Assembly: GCF_021107415.1 (NCBI RefSeq)
Contig: NZ_JAIOSW010000352.1
Coordinates: forward strand, 1-9,143
From: Desulfobacula sp.
GTDB taxonomy: Bacteria; Desulfobacterota; Desulfobacteria; Desulfobacterales; Desulfobacteraceae
Length of the DNA stretch: 9,143 bases
Direction: 5' to 3'
The position numbers were made by a program, and so were the translations under genes. Numbering within the stretch: the stretch's first letter is position 1; every line of letters starts with the position of its first letter. Of the stretch, positions 1-6,963 are shown piece by piece. The notes beneath the pieces are model-generated. The model did no database searches, was not told where the DNA came from, and saw only the letters and a list, made by a program, of their open reading frames with translations.

Positions 1-912
1 AAACGATCGGACACAACCAAAATCAATCAGGCTGACTTTCAAATCATCCGTCACCAGAAAATTTCCCGGATTTGGATCAGCGTGTATTTGTTTGAGTTCA
101 TAAAACCCTTCTACAAAAATATCGTGCAGGGTTTGGGCAATAATGGTTTTACTTTCCAGGTCAGGGCAGGTTTCAAGCCATTTATTTAAAATCAGACCTT
201 TCATGCAGGACATGGAAAGAACATTTTTTGTTGTCAGCTCGTGAAAGTTTTCCGGAATCATGACTCGGTTATTTTTCAGGTTTTCACGGAAATATTTAAT
301 ATTTTGTTCTTCTTTTTCATAATCAGTCTCGTTGAGAAGGACTTCTTCGATTTCTTCCAGAGCAATTTTGATGATGTCATACTCTGCCATAGGCCTTAGT
401 ACAGTTTTCAACAACCGGATATCATTGGAAATGGTTTGGGAGATGTCAGGATACTGGATCTTTACGGCAAGCTCTTCTCCATCCTTAGATCTTGCAAGGT
501 GGACTTGCCCCAGACTTGCGGCAGCAAATGCTTTCAAGTCAAAAGACTCAAATATTTTTTCAGGAGATTTATTAAAATTATTGGTAATAATCTTCCGGAC
601 AAGAGCCCTGTTTATCGGTGGTACCTGATTATAAGACTTTTCAAGTTCTTTTCTGATGCTTTCCGGAAAATAATCGCTTTCTAAACTCAGCATCTGGGCA
701 GCCTTTAACGCTGTTCCCCTTAGCAGGGCCAGACCGTTAAAAAGAATCCGGGCATTTTGTGCATCTTTTTTTTTTTGGGAAAGCGCTTGTTTCTCCTTTG
801 AGAGGAATGGTTTTTTTAATAAAAATCCAAGATGGTTGGTTCCCATTTTTGCCGCTATTTTACCCGAAGAAATCGTTCGCCTGATCTTTGATTTTGGTAT
901 TGTATCAGTCAT
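1..912 (-). CDS. ABC1/ADCK/UbiB-family atypical protein kinase-like ATPase (3' end outside window)
   Basis: The frame opens at ATG 912-910 and stays open for 304 codons to base 1, so the C-terminus is missing. Family hallmarks appear in order: a KxGQ-type motif (K70-A-A-Q73), an alanine-rich loop (A130-A-A-S133, then LGQVH), an ATP-site lysine (K151 in AVKIQYP), the conserved acidic DYEKE segment (about 197-201), a catalytic loop HADPNPGN (H277, D279, N284) and a DFG-type metal site (D297-F-G). Known members (UbiB, Coq8/ADCK3) are small-molecule or lipid-associated ATPases supporting quinone biosynthesis. The AAAS loop and DFG context look more Coq8/ADCK3-like than classical UbiB. The glycine of KxGQ is alanine here. 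The start overlaps the end of the upstream TetR gene by 8 bp (ATGACTGA), so the two are co-transcribed and probably translationally coupled. A GGA lies 8 nt before the ATG. The family assignment is firm; the substrate is unknown and a direct quinone role is inference. Confidence 0.9.
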   Translation of the reverse strand, partial: MTDTIPKSKIRRTISSGKIAAKMGTNHLGFLLKKPFLSKEKQALSQKKKDAQNARILFNGLALLRGTALKAAQMLSLESDYFPESIRKELEKSYNQVPPINRALVRKIITNNFNKSPEKIFESFDLKAFAAASLGQVHLARSKDGEELAVKIQYPDISQTISNDIRLLKTVLRPMAEYDIIKIALEEIEEVLLNETDYEKEEQNIKYFRENLKNNRVMIPENFHELTTKNVLSMSCMKGLILNKWLETCPDLESKTIIAQTLHDIFVEGFYELKQIHADPNPGNFLVTDDLKVSLIDFGCVRSF

Positions 913-1642
913 TTTTTGCATCCATAAATTTCTTTTTTATTCCATGAATGGTGTCCACATGATCCTTAATAAAATTCATCCGTGACAGCACATGATTTTT
1001 AAATAGAAATATACCCATATCAAAGATTTTATTCCCGATTCCTGCCTTTATGGATGTGCAGGCAAGATCAATGCTCTTATCTATTAAAATCCTGGGACCT
1101 TCAAATCGATCGGTATCATCTTTGAGCCAGTAGATGACAATACCGATATAGTATTCCCAGAAAAACTGGATGGTCATTTCCCTGAATACCTGATCCGGGA
1201 TTTCACCGACCTCTATGGCTGCGTTAAAAATATCCTCAACAATTGCCATGAACTTTTCTTTTATGGGTCTGATACGGCTGTAATGCTGGCTCAAGGCAAA
1301 AAAAGTTGTTTTAAATGTTTTTTCAAGAAATTCTCTATCCGGCAAAAACAGTTCAAGCGTTGTTTCAAAGAATGTTTGAAGCTGCTCGTCAAATGTATAT
1401 TCATTAAAATCTTTGATTTGTTTGAGTTGTTCGATCACCTGGTCAAATTTATCTTCGTAATATCCGTAAACAATGGCTTCTTTCGTTGGAAAATAGTTAT
1501 AAATGGTGGCATCCCCCAGGCCTGCCTGCCTTGCTATTCCCCTCATGGTTGCAGATTTTAATCCCTTTGAAGTGATAAGGTCCACAGCAGATAAAATAAT
1601 TTTATTTCTATTTTTTTGTTTTTGTTCTTTATTGATTTTCAT
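905..1642 (-). CDS. TetR/AcrR-family transcriptional regulator
   Basis: The N-terminal helix-turn-helix is typical of TetR proteins: a helix around ILSAVDLITSKG, then MRGIARQAGLGDATIYNYFPTKEAI (about residues 36-60 counted from the upstream ATG), followed by an all-helical ligand-binding part of about 185 residues rich in Phe and Tyr. Total length is 245-248 residues, slightly long for the family. Two in-frame starts exist: ATG 1651 abuts the GGAAGG Shine-Dalgarno (1657-1652) with no spacer, whereas ATG 1642 sits 9 nt after it, so I choose 1642. Its stop overlaps the start of the ABC1-family gene by 8 bp, making a two-gene operon. A promoter and inverted repeats lie immediately upstream and suggest autoregulation. 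The ligand is unknown; the co-transcribed ABC1 protein hints at lipid- or quinone-like molecules, which is inference only. Confidence 0.9.
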   Translation of the reverse strand: MKINKEQKQKNRNKIILSAVDLITSKGLKSATMRGIARQAGLGDATIYNYFPTKEAIVYGYYEDKFDQVIEQLKQIKDFNEYTFDEQLQTFFETTLELFLPDREFLEKTFKTTFFALSQHYSRIRPIKEKFMAIVEDIFNAAIEVGEIPDQVFREMTIQFFWEYYIGIVIYWLKDDTDRFEGPRILIDKSIDLACTSIKAGIGNKIFDMGIFLFKNHVLSRMNFIKDHVDTIHGIKKKFMDAKND

Positions 1643-1670
1643 AGCGGACATCCTTCCGATTTTGCATATA

Positions 1671-1712
1671 TGCTATATATTAATAAACATATTTATTAAA
1701 TAATATATAGCA
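1671..1712. promoter_or_regulatory. Candidate TetR operator: perfect 12-bp inverted repeat with a nested 8-bp repeat
   Basis: TGCTATATATTA (1671-1682) and TAATATATAGCA (1701-1712) are perfect inverse complements with an 18-nt spacer. A second inverted repeat lies inside, TTAATAAA (1680-1687) and TTTATTAA (1692-1699). The right arm covers the predicted -10 box of the TetR promoter and the left arm lies in the leader, a layout suited to autorepression. The region is very AT-rich, which raises the chance of fortuitous palindromes, but a GC-bearing 12-bp perfect match is more than expected by chance. Confidence 0.5.
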
Positions 1713-1730
1713 ATTATATATTAATGTCAA
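1702..1730 (-). promoter_or_regulatory. Predicted sigma70-type promoter of the TetR-ABC1 operon
   Basis: Read on the minus strand, TTGACA (1730-1725) is followed after exactly 17 nt by TATATT (1707-1702). The first G of the TetR start (1642) is about 55 nt downstream, a normal leader length. The -10 box lies completely inside one arm of a perfect 12-bp inverted repeat. The call rests on consensus match and position only. Confidence 0.6.
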
Positions 1731-1777
1731 ATAGGAAGGTTTTTTTTAACAGCGGTTTTTTTAGATGGCCCTTTTGT

Positions 1778-4075
1778 TTATTTCATGGCATTTGCATATT
1801 TTAAAATATCATGCCCGATTTTATTGTCCGGAAACAGCTCAATCATTTTTTGGGCTACCAGGAGCGCATTGTCCAACTGGTTTCTCTTGAGATAATGGTC
1901 TGCCATGGCAAAAAGGAAATCAAAGTTGCCAGGTTCCAGAGAAAGTGCCCTTAGCAATGCTTTTTCAGCGGCTTTGTCTTTTTTTTGGAACTGCAATAGC
2001 AACCCAAGATTATACTGGATTCTTGCCCGTCCCGGTAGACCGTTAGCTGCCTTTTGAAGAAAAATTACTGCCTGATCGTATTTTTTTTCTTCCACCAGTA
2101 AAAGACCAAGAGAATAAGCAATATCATACATTTGCGGCCGGTCTTCAAGTATCTGCAAAAATAGTTTTACCGCTTCATTATTTTTTCTTTTTGCATTATA
2201 AAGCATGGCCAGATTGTTTTTTGCAGGAAAAAATAAATTGTCAATTCTGATGGACTGTTCATAGCATTCAATAGCCTTATCCGTTTGGTCCAGGGCATGA
2301 TACATCAAAGCGAGATTGTACCGGCCGGAAGGAAAGTCACCGGAATATTCCATGGTGGAAATATATTCTTTTATGGCAGAATCAAGTACCTTTTTCTGGT
2401 TTTTTGTCAGTTTCAGATTTTTTATGGATGCTACACCAAGGGCGGCCTGGATTCTAACTGCCCTGACCGGATCATAGAGCAAGGGAAAAATAAGGGCTGC
2501 ATCCTTGTCAAAACGCAAAAGGTTGATGGTGGAGATAGCGGTCTGTCGGACTAGGGCATCCGGATCTGACAAAGCGGTTTCAAGGGCAGTAAAGCTGTCT
2601 GGTACAGGGTAAGCATAAAGAAGAGACAAGGATGTTGCCCTGACAATGCCGGGGAAAAGCGGGTCCTTTGAGAGTGAGATCAGATTTTTTAAACCCTCTG
2701 TCTTTCCCTGTCTGCCCAGGGCTATGGTTTCTCCAAAATGGGGCCGCTTCCTTTTACCATACCATTTTGACATTATATCATTGGTCCATTCAAGGGACTT
2801 GTCTGAATGACATCCTGCTGCATTGCAGGCATTGGGTGTCTGATGAACCTCACTCAAATCCGGCCGGGGGATCCGGATGGAATGATCAGCTCTCTTGTCA
2901 ATTCCCATGTAGACGCTTTCCGGCATATGGCATTGAATACAGTCATCGCCTTTGCTTTTTTTGCCCTGGTACATCTTTTTATGAAAGTGGTGGTTTGCCG
3001 TGTCATAGGTGTCTGCTCTGTGGCAGGAAAGGCATAGAGCATTGCCTTGAATCTTAAGTTTTTGGCTGTGGACGTCATGGCAGTCACTGCAGTTTACATT
3101 ATTTAAAAACATTTTGCTCTGCATGAAAGACCCGTATACATATACCTCCTCCAAAATCTGGCCATCAGCATAATATAGGTTCTCGGTCAGCAGGCTGGGG
3201 ATCATATAGTCCATGGTGTTTTTATGACTATGGGAAAAATCATCAATGGAAGCCCGCCTCGCATGGCACCGGGCACAAATCTGGATAAAATCGTTTGATA
3301 CCATATTTCTTGTTTTTACGACAAGGCTGAAATTATCAACCTCACGCCTGCCCATTTCAGGTGTCTCAGCCCAGGCCACGTGCCCGGAACCAGGCCCGTG
3401 GCAAGCTTCACAGCTCACATCTATTTCAGACCATGTGGTATTGAAGCCATCTTTTTTTATATCATATCCTTTTTTTAAATTTGTAGAATGGCATTCCGCA
3501 CACATACCGTTCCAGTTCTGGCCCTGCCGGGTCCAATGGAGCCAGTCTGTATGGTCATCCGTATGATTGGGAAGGGCATACCATTTTTTTTTGACATCAT
3601 CCCAGGCAATGGTCAGGCACTGCAGCCTTCCCCCATCAAATGGAACCAAATACTGCTGCAAAGGATAGAAGCCAAATGTATGGGTAATCTGAAAATCACT
3701 ATATTTACCGTCCTGCCCGATAGTATTGACAAAGAAGGCGCCCTTTTTTTTAAACAACCGGGTGGTTATGTTGTTATGGATAAATGTTATATCATTGAAA
3801 TTTCCCAGTACTGTTGAATTGTCTGCTATATCCATGGCCCGGTCATGGTGGGAATTCTGCCATTTTTCATATTCATTTCTGTGGCAGTCTTTGCACGTTT
3901 CTCTGCCCACAAAGACAGGAGACTTTTGTATGTCCTGGTTCGGCTGGTGATGAATTTTCTGCCAGGACTTTAAAAACGCCAGGGGAACAATCAGGACAAT
4001 CACAAGGATGGCTGCAATACCTGCAAGCAGCCATCTTTTTTTAAGGTCCTGATGAGTTGAAAAGTCGGTGGTCAT
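1778..4075 (-). CDS. Membrane-anchored octahaem cytochrome c with HEAT-like and TPR repeats
   Basis: A short basic N-terminus (DLKKRW) leads into one hydrophobic segment (about residues 15-36), which anchors a periplasmic protein. Seven CXXCH haem-attachment motifs start at C61, C192, C222, C267, C329, C348 and C379. An eighth site has the wider CX4CH form (C417-N-A-A-G-C422-H423), known from tetrahaem cytochromes c3. The first motif sits in a GRETCKDCHRNEYEKW context typical of the cytochrome c554/multihaem superfamily. After the haem part come alpha-helical HEAT-like repeats (about 445-575) and then at least four TPR units (about 580-760), probably a protein-docking scaffold. The gene is third in the cytochrome b-Rieske operon, with its ATG overlapping the Rieske stop by one base (TAATG). 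I infer that it replaces cytochrome c1 as electron acceptor from the Rieske centre. No catalytic haem (such as the CXXCK of NrfA) is visible, so an electron-transfer role is preferred over a reductase role. Confidence 0.85.
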   Translation of the reverse strand: MTTDFSTHQDLKKRWLLAGIAAILVIVLIVPLAFLKSWQKIHHQPNQDIQKSPVFVGRETCKDCHRNEYEKWQNSHHDRAMDIADNSTVLGNFNDITFIHNNITTRLFKKKGAFFVNTIGQDGKYSDFQITHTFGFYPLQQYLVPFDGGRLQCLTIAWDDVKKKWYALPNHTDDHTDWLHWTRQGQNWNGMCAECHSTNLKKGYDIKKDGFNTTWSEIDVSCEACHGPGSGHVAWAETPEMGRREVDNFSLVVKTRNMVSNDFIQICARCHARRASIDDFSHSHKNTMDYMIPSLLTENLYYADGQILEEVYVYGSFMQSKMFLNNVNCSDCHDVHSQKLKIQGNALCLSCHRADTYDTANHHFHKKMYQGKKSKGDDCIQCHMPESVYMGIDKRADHSIRIPRPDLSEVHQTPNACNAAGCHSDKSLEWTNDIMSKWYGKRKRPHFGETIALGRQGKTEGLKNLISLSKDPLFPGIVRATSLSLLYAYPVPDSFTALETALSDPDALVRQTAISTINLLRFDKDAALIFPLLYDPVRAVRIQAALGVASIKNLKLTKNQKKVLDSAIKEYISTMEYSGDFPSGRYNLALMYHALDQTDKAIECYEQSIRIDNLFFPAKNNLAMLYNAKRKNNEAVKLFLQILEDRPQMYDIAYSLGLLLVEEKKYDQAVIFLQKAANGLPGRARIQYNLGLLLQFQKKDKAAEKALLRALSLEPGNFDFLFAMADHYLKRNQLDNALLVAQKMIELFPDNKIGHDILKYANAMK

Positions 4076-4617
4076 TATTTTTTATTGCTCTCTTCAAGTA
4101 TAGACACAGTTTCAGGATAGACCAGTTGGCTTTTGTTGAACCGGTTTCGTTTTATCCTGTTGCTGATATTCACCCGGATGTTTTTATTGACAATACTTAT
4201 CTCAAAAAGATCCAATGCTCTTGAGGCGGGTGAGCTCAACACGTTTCCCATGATATCAAACTGAGAAGCATGGCAGGGGCAGATAAATTTATTCTGTTCC
4301 TTGTCCCAGGGCACAGAAAACCCCAGATGGGTGCATTTTCCGGACAGGGCAAGAAATCCGCCATCCTCAAGACGAACCAGATAAAATTGTCCCTGAACAA
4401 AGGCAGAGACAGATCCAGGCGTGTAGGTATCTGTGCTGCCGGCATCAATGATCCTTAATGCGGAAACAGCAGCCTTTTTTTTGGAAATCGGCTTGAAAAA
4501 GGAAAAAATTACCACAATCAACTCACCCAGAGCAACCAGCCCAAGGCAGGTCCACAAAATTTTCAGGAAACTTCTTTTTGATGGCTGTCCTTTGATGATC
4601 TTATTTTTCTTATCCAT
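4075..4617 (-). CDS. Rieske [2Fe-2S] iron-sulfur protein of a cytochrome bc-type complex
   Basis: The protein has 180 residues: an N-terminal SKRSFLK stretch (Tat-like, with KR replacing RR), one transmembrane helix (about 18-41), then a periplasmic Rieske fold. Cluster ligands are visible in box I (C95-T-H97-L-G) and box II (C113-P-C115-H116). Two usual residues are missing: the second cysteine of box I is F100, so the disulfide to C115 cannot form, and the tyrosine after box II is F120 (CPCHASQFD). In well-studied Rieske proteins loss of that Tyr hydroxyl lowers the cluster potential, which fits menaquinol rather than ubiquinol chemistry. The Shine-Dalgarno GGAGG (4628-4624) sits 6 nt before the ATG. 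The start overlaps the cytochrome b stop by one base (TGATG), and the stop overlaps the next ATG (TAATG). It carries electrons from the Qo site to the c-type partner. Confidence 0.92.
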   Translation of the reverse strand: MDKKNKIIKGQPSKRSFLKILWTCLGLVALGELIVVIFSFFKPISKKKAAVSALRIIDAGSTDTYTPGSVSAFVQGQFYLVRLEDGGFLALSGKCTHLGFSVPWDKEQNKFICPCHASQFDIMGNVLSSPASRALDLFEISIVNKNIRVNISNRIKRNRFNKSQLVYPETVSILEESNKK

Positions 4618-5885
4618 CAGCCACCTCCAAAAATTAAATTCATCCCTGTCCCTCGAAGCCAGACACAGGTCAGGGTCAGAATTATAAATGCTGTGATTAA
4701 AAAAACAGTCGAGGTTTGAAAGGCTTCGGCATCAGAGAGTTTAGCCTTTTTTTTCATCCCAAAATGATGAAAGAAAACCAGAGTCAGAACCAGAACAAAG
4801 GGAATGAGTCCTGTGGACAAAATGGGGGGAATGTCCGGGAACCATTTTTGGAAATTAAAAATATATTCATCAAAAAAAATCAGGGCAGGTGTGAGAATTA
4901 CAGAAATAAGGATCGCTGTTTTAGCGGCTTTTTTTGCCCTGTCAGAAATAAACCAGGTGCCTTCATTTTGTATATTCCCCTGCCGAAAGGGCAGATAAAT
5001 CAGGATGCAGGCAATCGCAAAGGGAATAAAGAACACCGCAAAAAAAGGATGAAAATGAAGCAAAAGTTCCTGAAATCCTGAAAAATACCAGGGCGCTTTT
5101 GCTGGATTTGGACTTAAGCCGGCATTGGCCATATTATCCAGGGGAGCGTCAAAAGCAAAAGCAAGAATCATGATAAAGGCGATCAACACAAGGGCTGCAA
5201 CGGCTTCTCTTAACAGCAGACTGGGATGAGTTGCGACCATGACCGGCTTTTCACCTTCCCCAATGTCATTCAGCCCGGATGTCACCACGCCTTTTGCCTT
5301 TCTGATCTTCCAGAAATGGATGGCCAGAAAAAAAATCAGGGCGGCAGGAATCAGGGTGGTATGAAGGGTGAAAAAAAGCTGCAATGTTTTCTCGCTGACC
5401 CCGTCTCCACTTATGAAAAGCCCTTTTAGAAATCCGCCTGCCGGGACATAGTCAAACATGTTAATGCAGATAGTGACAGCCCAGAATGCGGTCTGGTCCC
5501 AGGGCAGAAGGTAACCGGTAAAGCAGGATAAAAGTACCAGGCTGAAAATACACAGACCAATGATCCAGTTTAACCGTCTTTTACCTTGATATCCCCCTGT
5601 AAAAAATACCCTCAGCATATGACCTGCCACCAGTACCACAAGAAGGTTGGCAGAAAAATAATGTATGCTTCGGATCATCCGGCCAAAGATAAACTGGTTT
5701 TCAAGAGATTGAACAGAAGCGTAGGCAAGTTCCGGAAAAGGCTGATAAGAAAATAGCATAAGACCGCCTGACCCCATGAGCAGTACAAACAATACAAGGC
5801 ACATACCGCCCAACGCCCATGTGCTTTTCAATTCCAGGGCCTTCAAGGGAATCTTTACAGGGTGGATGTGTTTGATAAAACTCAA
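4617..5885 (-). CDS. Cytochrome b (fused b6/subunit IV type) of a Rieske/cytb quinol oxidoreductase
   Basis: This 422-residue, strongly hydrophobic protein has about eight membrane segments, the length of a full cytochrome b rather than split b6 plus subunit IV. Bis-haem ligands are H75 and H89 (13 residues between) in helix B and H175 and H190 (14 between) in helix D; the 14-residue spacing is the b6-like form. GYLLPWDQ (124-131) is the conserved Qo-side motif. The second Qo motif reads A264-P-W-Y267 in place of PEWY, so the proton-accepting Glu is absent. It oxidises quinol, passing one electron to Rieske and one across the b haems. It is the first gene of the operon. The only start that keeps the N-terminal amphipathic part is TTG at 5885, with no clear Shine-Dalgarno. 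An in-frame TGA lies 39 nt upstream, and the next ATG (codon 28) would cut into the first membrane helix. Confidence 0.92.
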   Translation of the reverse strand: MSFIKHIHPVKIPLKALELKSTWALGGMCLVLFVLLMGSGGLMLFSYQPFPELAYASVQSLENQFIFGRMIRSIHYFSANLLVVLVAGHMLRVFFTGGYQGKRRLNWIIGLCIFSLVLLSCFTGYLLPWDQTAFWAVTICINMFDYVPAGGFLKGLFISGDGVSEKTLQLFFTLHTTLIPAALIFFLAIHFWKIRKAKGVVTSGLNDIGEGEKPVMVATHPSLLLREAVAALVLIAFIMILAFAFDAPLDNMANAGLSPNPAKAPWYFSGFQELLLHFHPFFAVFFIPFAIACILIYLPFRQGNIQNEGTWFISDRAKKAAKTAILISVILTPALIFFDEYIFNFQKWFPDIPPILSTGLIPFVLVLTLVFFHHFGMKKKAKLSDAEAFQTSTVFLITAFIILTLTCVWLRGTGMNLIFGGG

Positions 5886-5996
5886 GACTGTATTTGATAT
5901 CTGCTCGATTTGCCTGCCTCTACATCAAATGAATCGTTTTAAGACTCCAATATACTAAAAAAACAGGTAAAACAACAGGCAAAATGGTCCCAAAAT
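5886..5996. other. Intergenic leader of the cytochrome b operon, no clear promoter
   Basis: This 111-bp gap lies between the alpha/beta-hydrolase stop and the TTG start of cytochrome b. On the minus strand a TATATT hexamer precedes the operon, but the best -35 match is TTGTTT at a 15-nt spacing, so I do not call a promoter. A 12-bp-spaced direct repeat AACAGG (5962-5967 and 5974-5979) lies just upstream of it and could be an activator site. There is no hairpin strong enough to be a terminator, so read-through from the hydrolase gene is possible. Confidence 0.3.
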
Positions 5997-6905
5997 CTAT
6001 CCCCTGTTTTTTTCTCCATTTACCAATATAGTATTGAGAAATTTTTCAACCTCATCAAACACGCTCAGGGCAATCGATCCCCGGACAATGCCATGCTGGT
6101 GGAAGTCAATTTCTTTGTAATATGCATAGGAATGCTTGATACGGTGGAATATCCTTTGCCCGCTTAGTCCATCCACCTTGGGGTCATTTTTCCCCTGTAT
6201 AATTAATGAAGGAATCGCCAGGGAGGGAAGGGATTTATAAACTTTTTTCATGAGCGCTTTGACCTGAACAATACTTTGCACTGGACAACGGTGATAATTG
6301 ATATGTGGATTATCCGGGTGATTCCGTGTATATAATTTGCAAAATCGTTTTGCTCCCAAGCTCCCTGCAAAACAGTTCCATGCGTGGAGAGTCGCTACAA
6401 AATTGACGGAAACTCCTTTAAATATAAGCGGTGCACTGATTGAAATAACAGCGGCAAAATTATTGGGCCTTTGTATGGCCTGGTAAAGGGCCAATCCTGC
6501 CCCTGTTGAAAAGCCTCCAATTACAATTTTCTTACAACAGGTTTTCAGGATAGCATATCCACGATCTATAGAGTCCATCCATTCTTCAAAACGCCTCGTT
6601 GAAAGATCCACAGCAGAAGTGCCGTGTCCGGCAAGTCTGGGTGCATAGACCGTATATCCTTTTGAAAATAAAAAATCAGCCCATTCGCGAACCTCTTCGG
6701 GTGCCGCCATTAATCCGTGAACGAGGAGAACTCCGGTTTTTGATGCCGGGCTGTGCAAAAGATAGGGTTCACCAATATTTTTTGTTTTTGTCTCGTCTTT
6801 TAAGAAATTTAAGCAATATTCTTTATTAAAAAGCTGGTACTCTTTTTCAAGCAGATCCTCATAATCAAAAGCCGGTTCCTTTTTTATCCGATCATATATT
6901 TTCAT
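5997..6905 (-). CDS. Alpha/beta-hydrolase (carboxylesterase / monoacylglycerol-lipase-like)
   Basis: The 302-residue protein carries the standard alpha/beta-hydrolase order: LLVHGLMAAPEE (oxyanion strand, about 60-71), YAPRLAGHGTS (87-97), the nucleophile elbow G131-F-S133-T-G135, an acid residue in IIQGKNDPKVDG (D241) and a terminal histidine in DFHQHGIVRG (H271). Ser133, Asp241 and His271 make a complete triad, so the enzyme should be active. It belongs with the serine aminopeptidase S33/carboxylesterase-like hydrolases that act on esters of short or medium acids or monoacylglycerols; the exact substrate cannot be read from sequence. There is no signal peptide, so it is cytoplasmic. It follows the hemolysin III-like gene by 58 bp on the same strand and may be co-transcribed with it. 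The Shine-Dalgarno is weak (GGA 10 nt upstream of ATG). Confidence 0.85.
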   Translation of the reverse strand: MKIYDRIKKEPAFDYEDLLEKEYQLFNKEYCLNFLKDETKTKNIGEPYLLHSPASKTGVLLVHGLMAAPEEVREWADFLFSKGYTVYAPRLAGHGTSAVDLSTRRFEEWMDSIDRGYAILKTCCKKIVIGGFSTGAGLALYQAIQRPNNFAAVISISAPLIFKGVSVNFVATLHAWNCFAGSLGAKRFCKLYTRNHPDNPHINYHRCPVQSIVQVKALMKKVYKSLPSLAIPSLIIQGKNDPKVDGLSGQRIFHRIKHSYAYYKEIDFHQHGIVRGSIALSVFDEVEKFLNTILVNGEKNRG

Positions 6906-6963
6906 ATTTTTGCATCCGCGTATAAAATCGCATAAAAAGGTAATAAGTTATCAATAAAGTGAT

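Noticed and set aside
332..684. Plus-strand open frames opposite the ABC1-family gene
   Set aside because: The minus-strand frame carries all ABC1 motifs across this stretch; the plus-strand frames are shadows.
1735..1777. T-rich stretch after the octahaem cytochrome as an intrinsic terminator
   Set aside because: Only a 3-bp stem (AAC/GTT) can be drawn and the runs read as A on the transcribed sense strand, so no terminator is supported.
2285..3950. Several plus-strand open frames of 74-129 codons opposite the octahaem cytochrome
   Set aside because: They mirror the coding frame of the minus-strand gene, have no ribosome sites and no recognisable domains; the minus-strand protein has eight haem motifs and TPRs.
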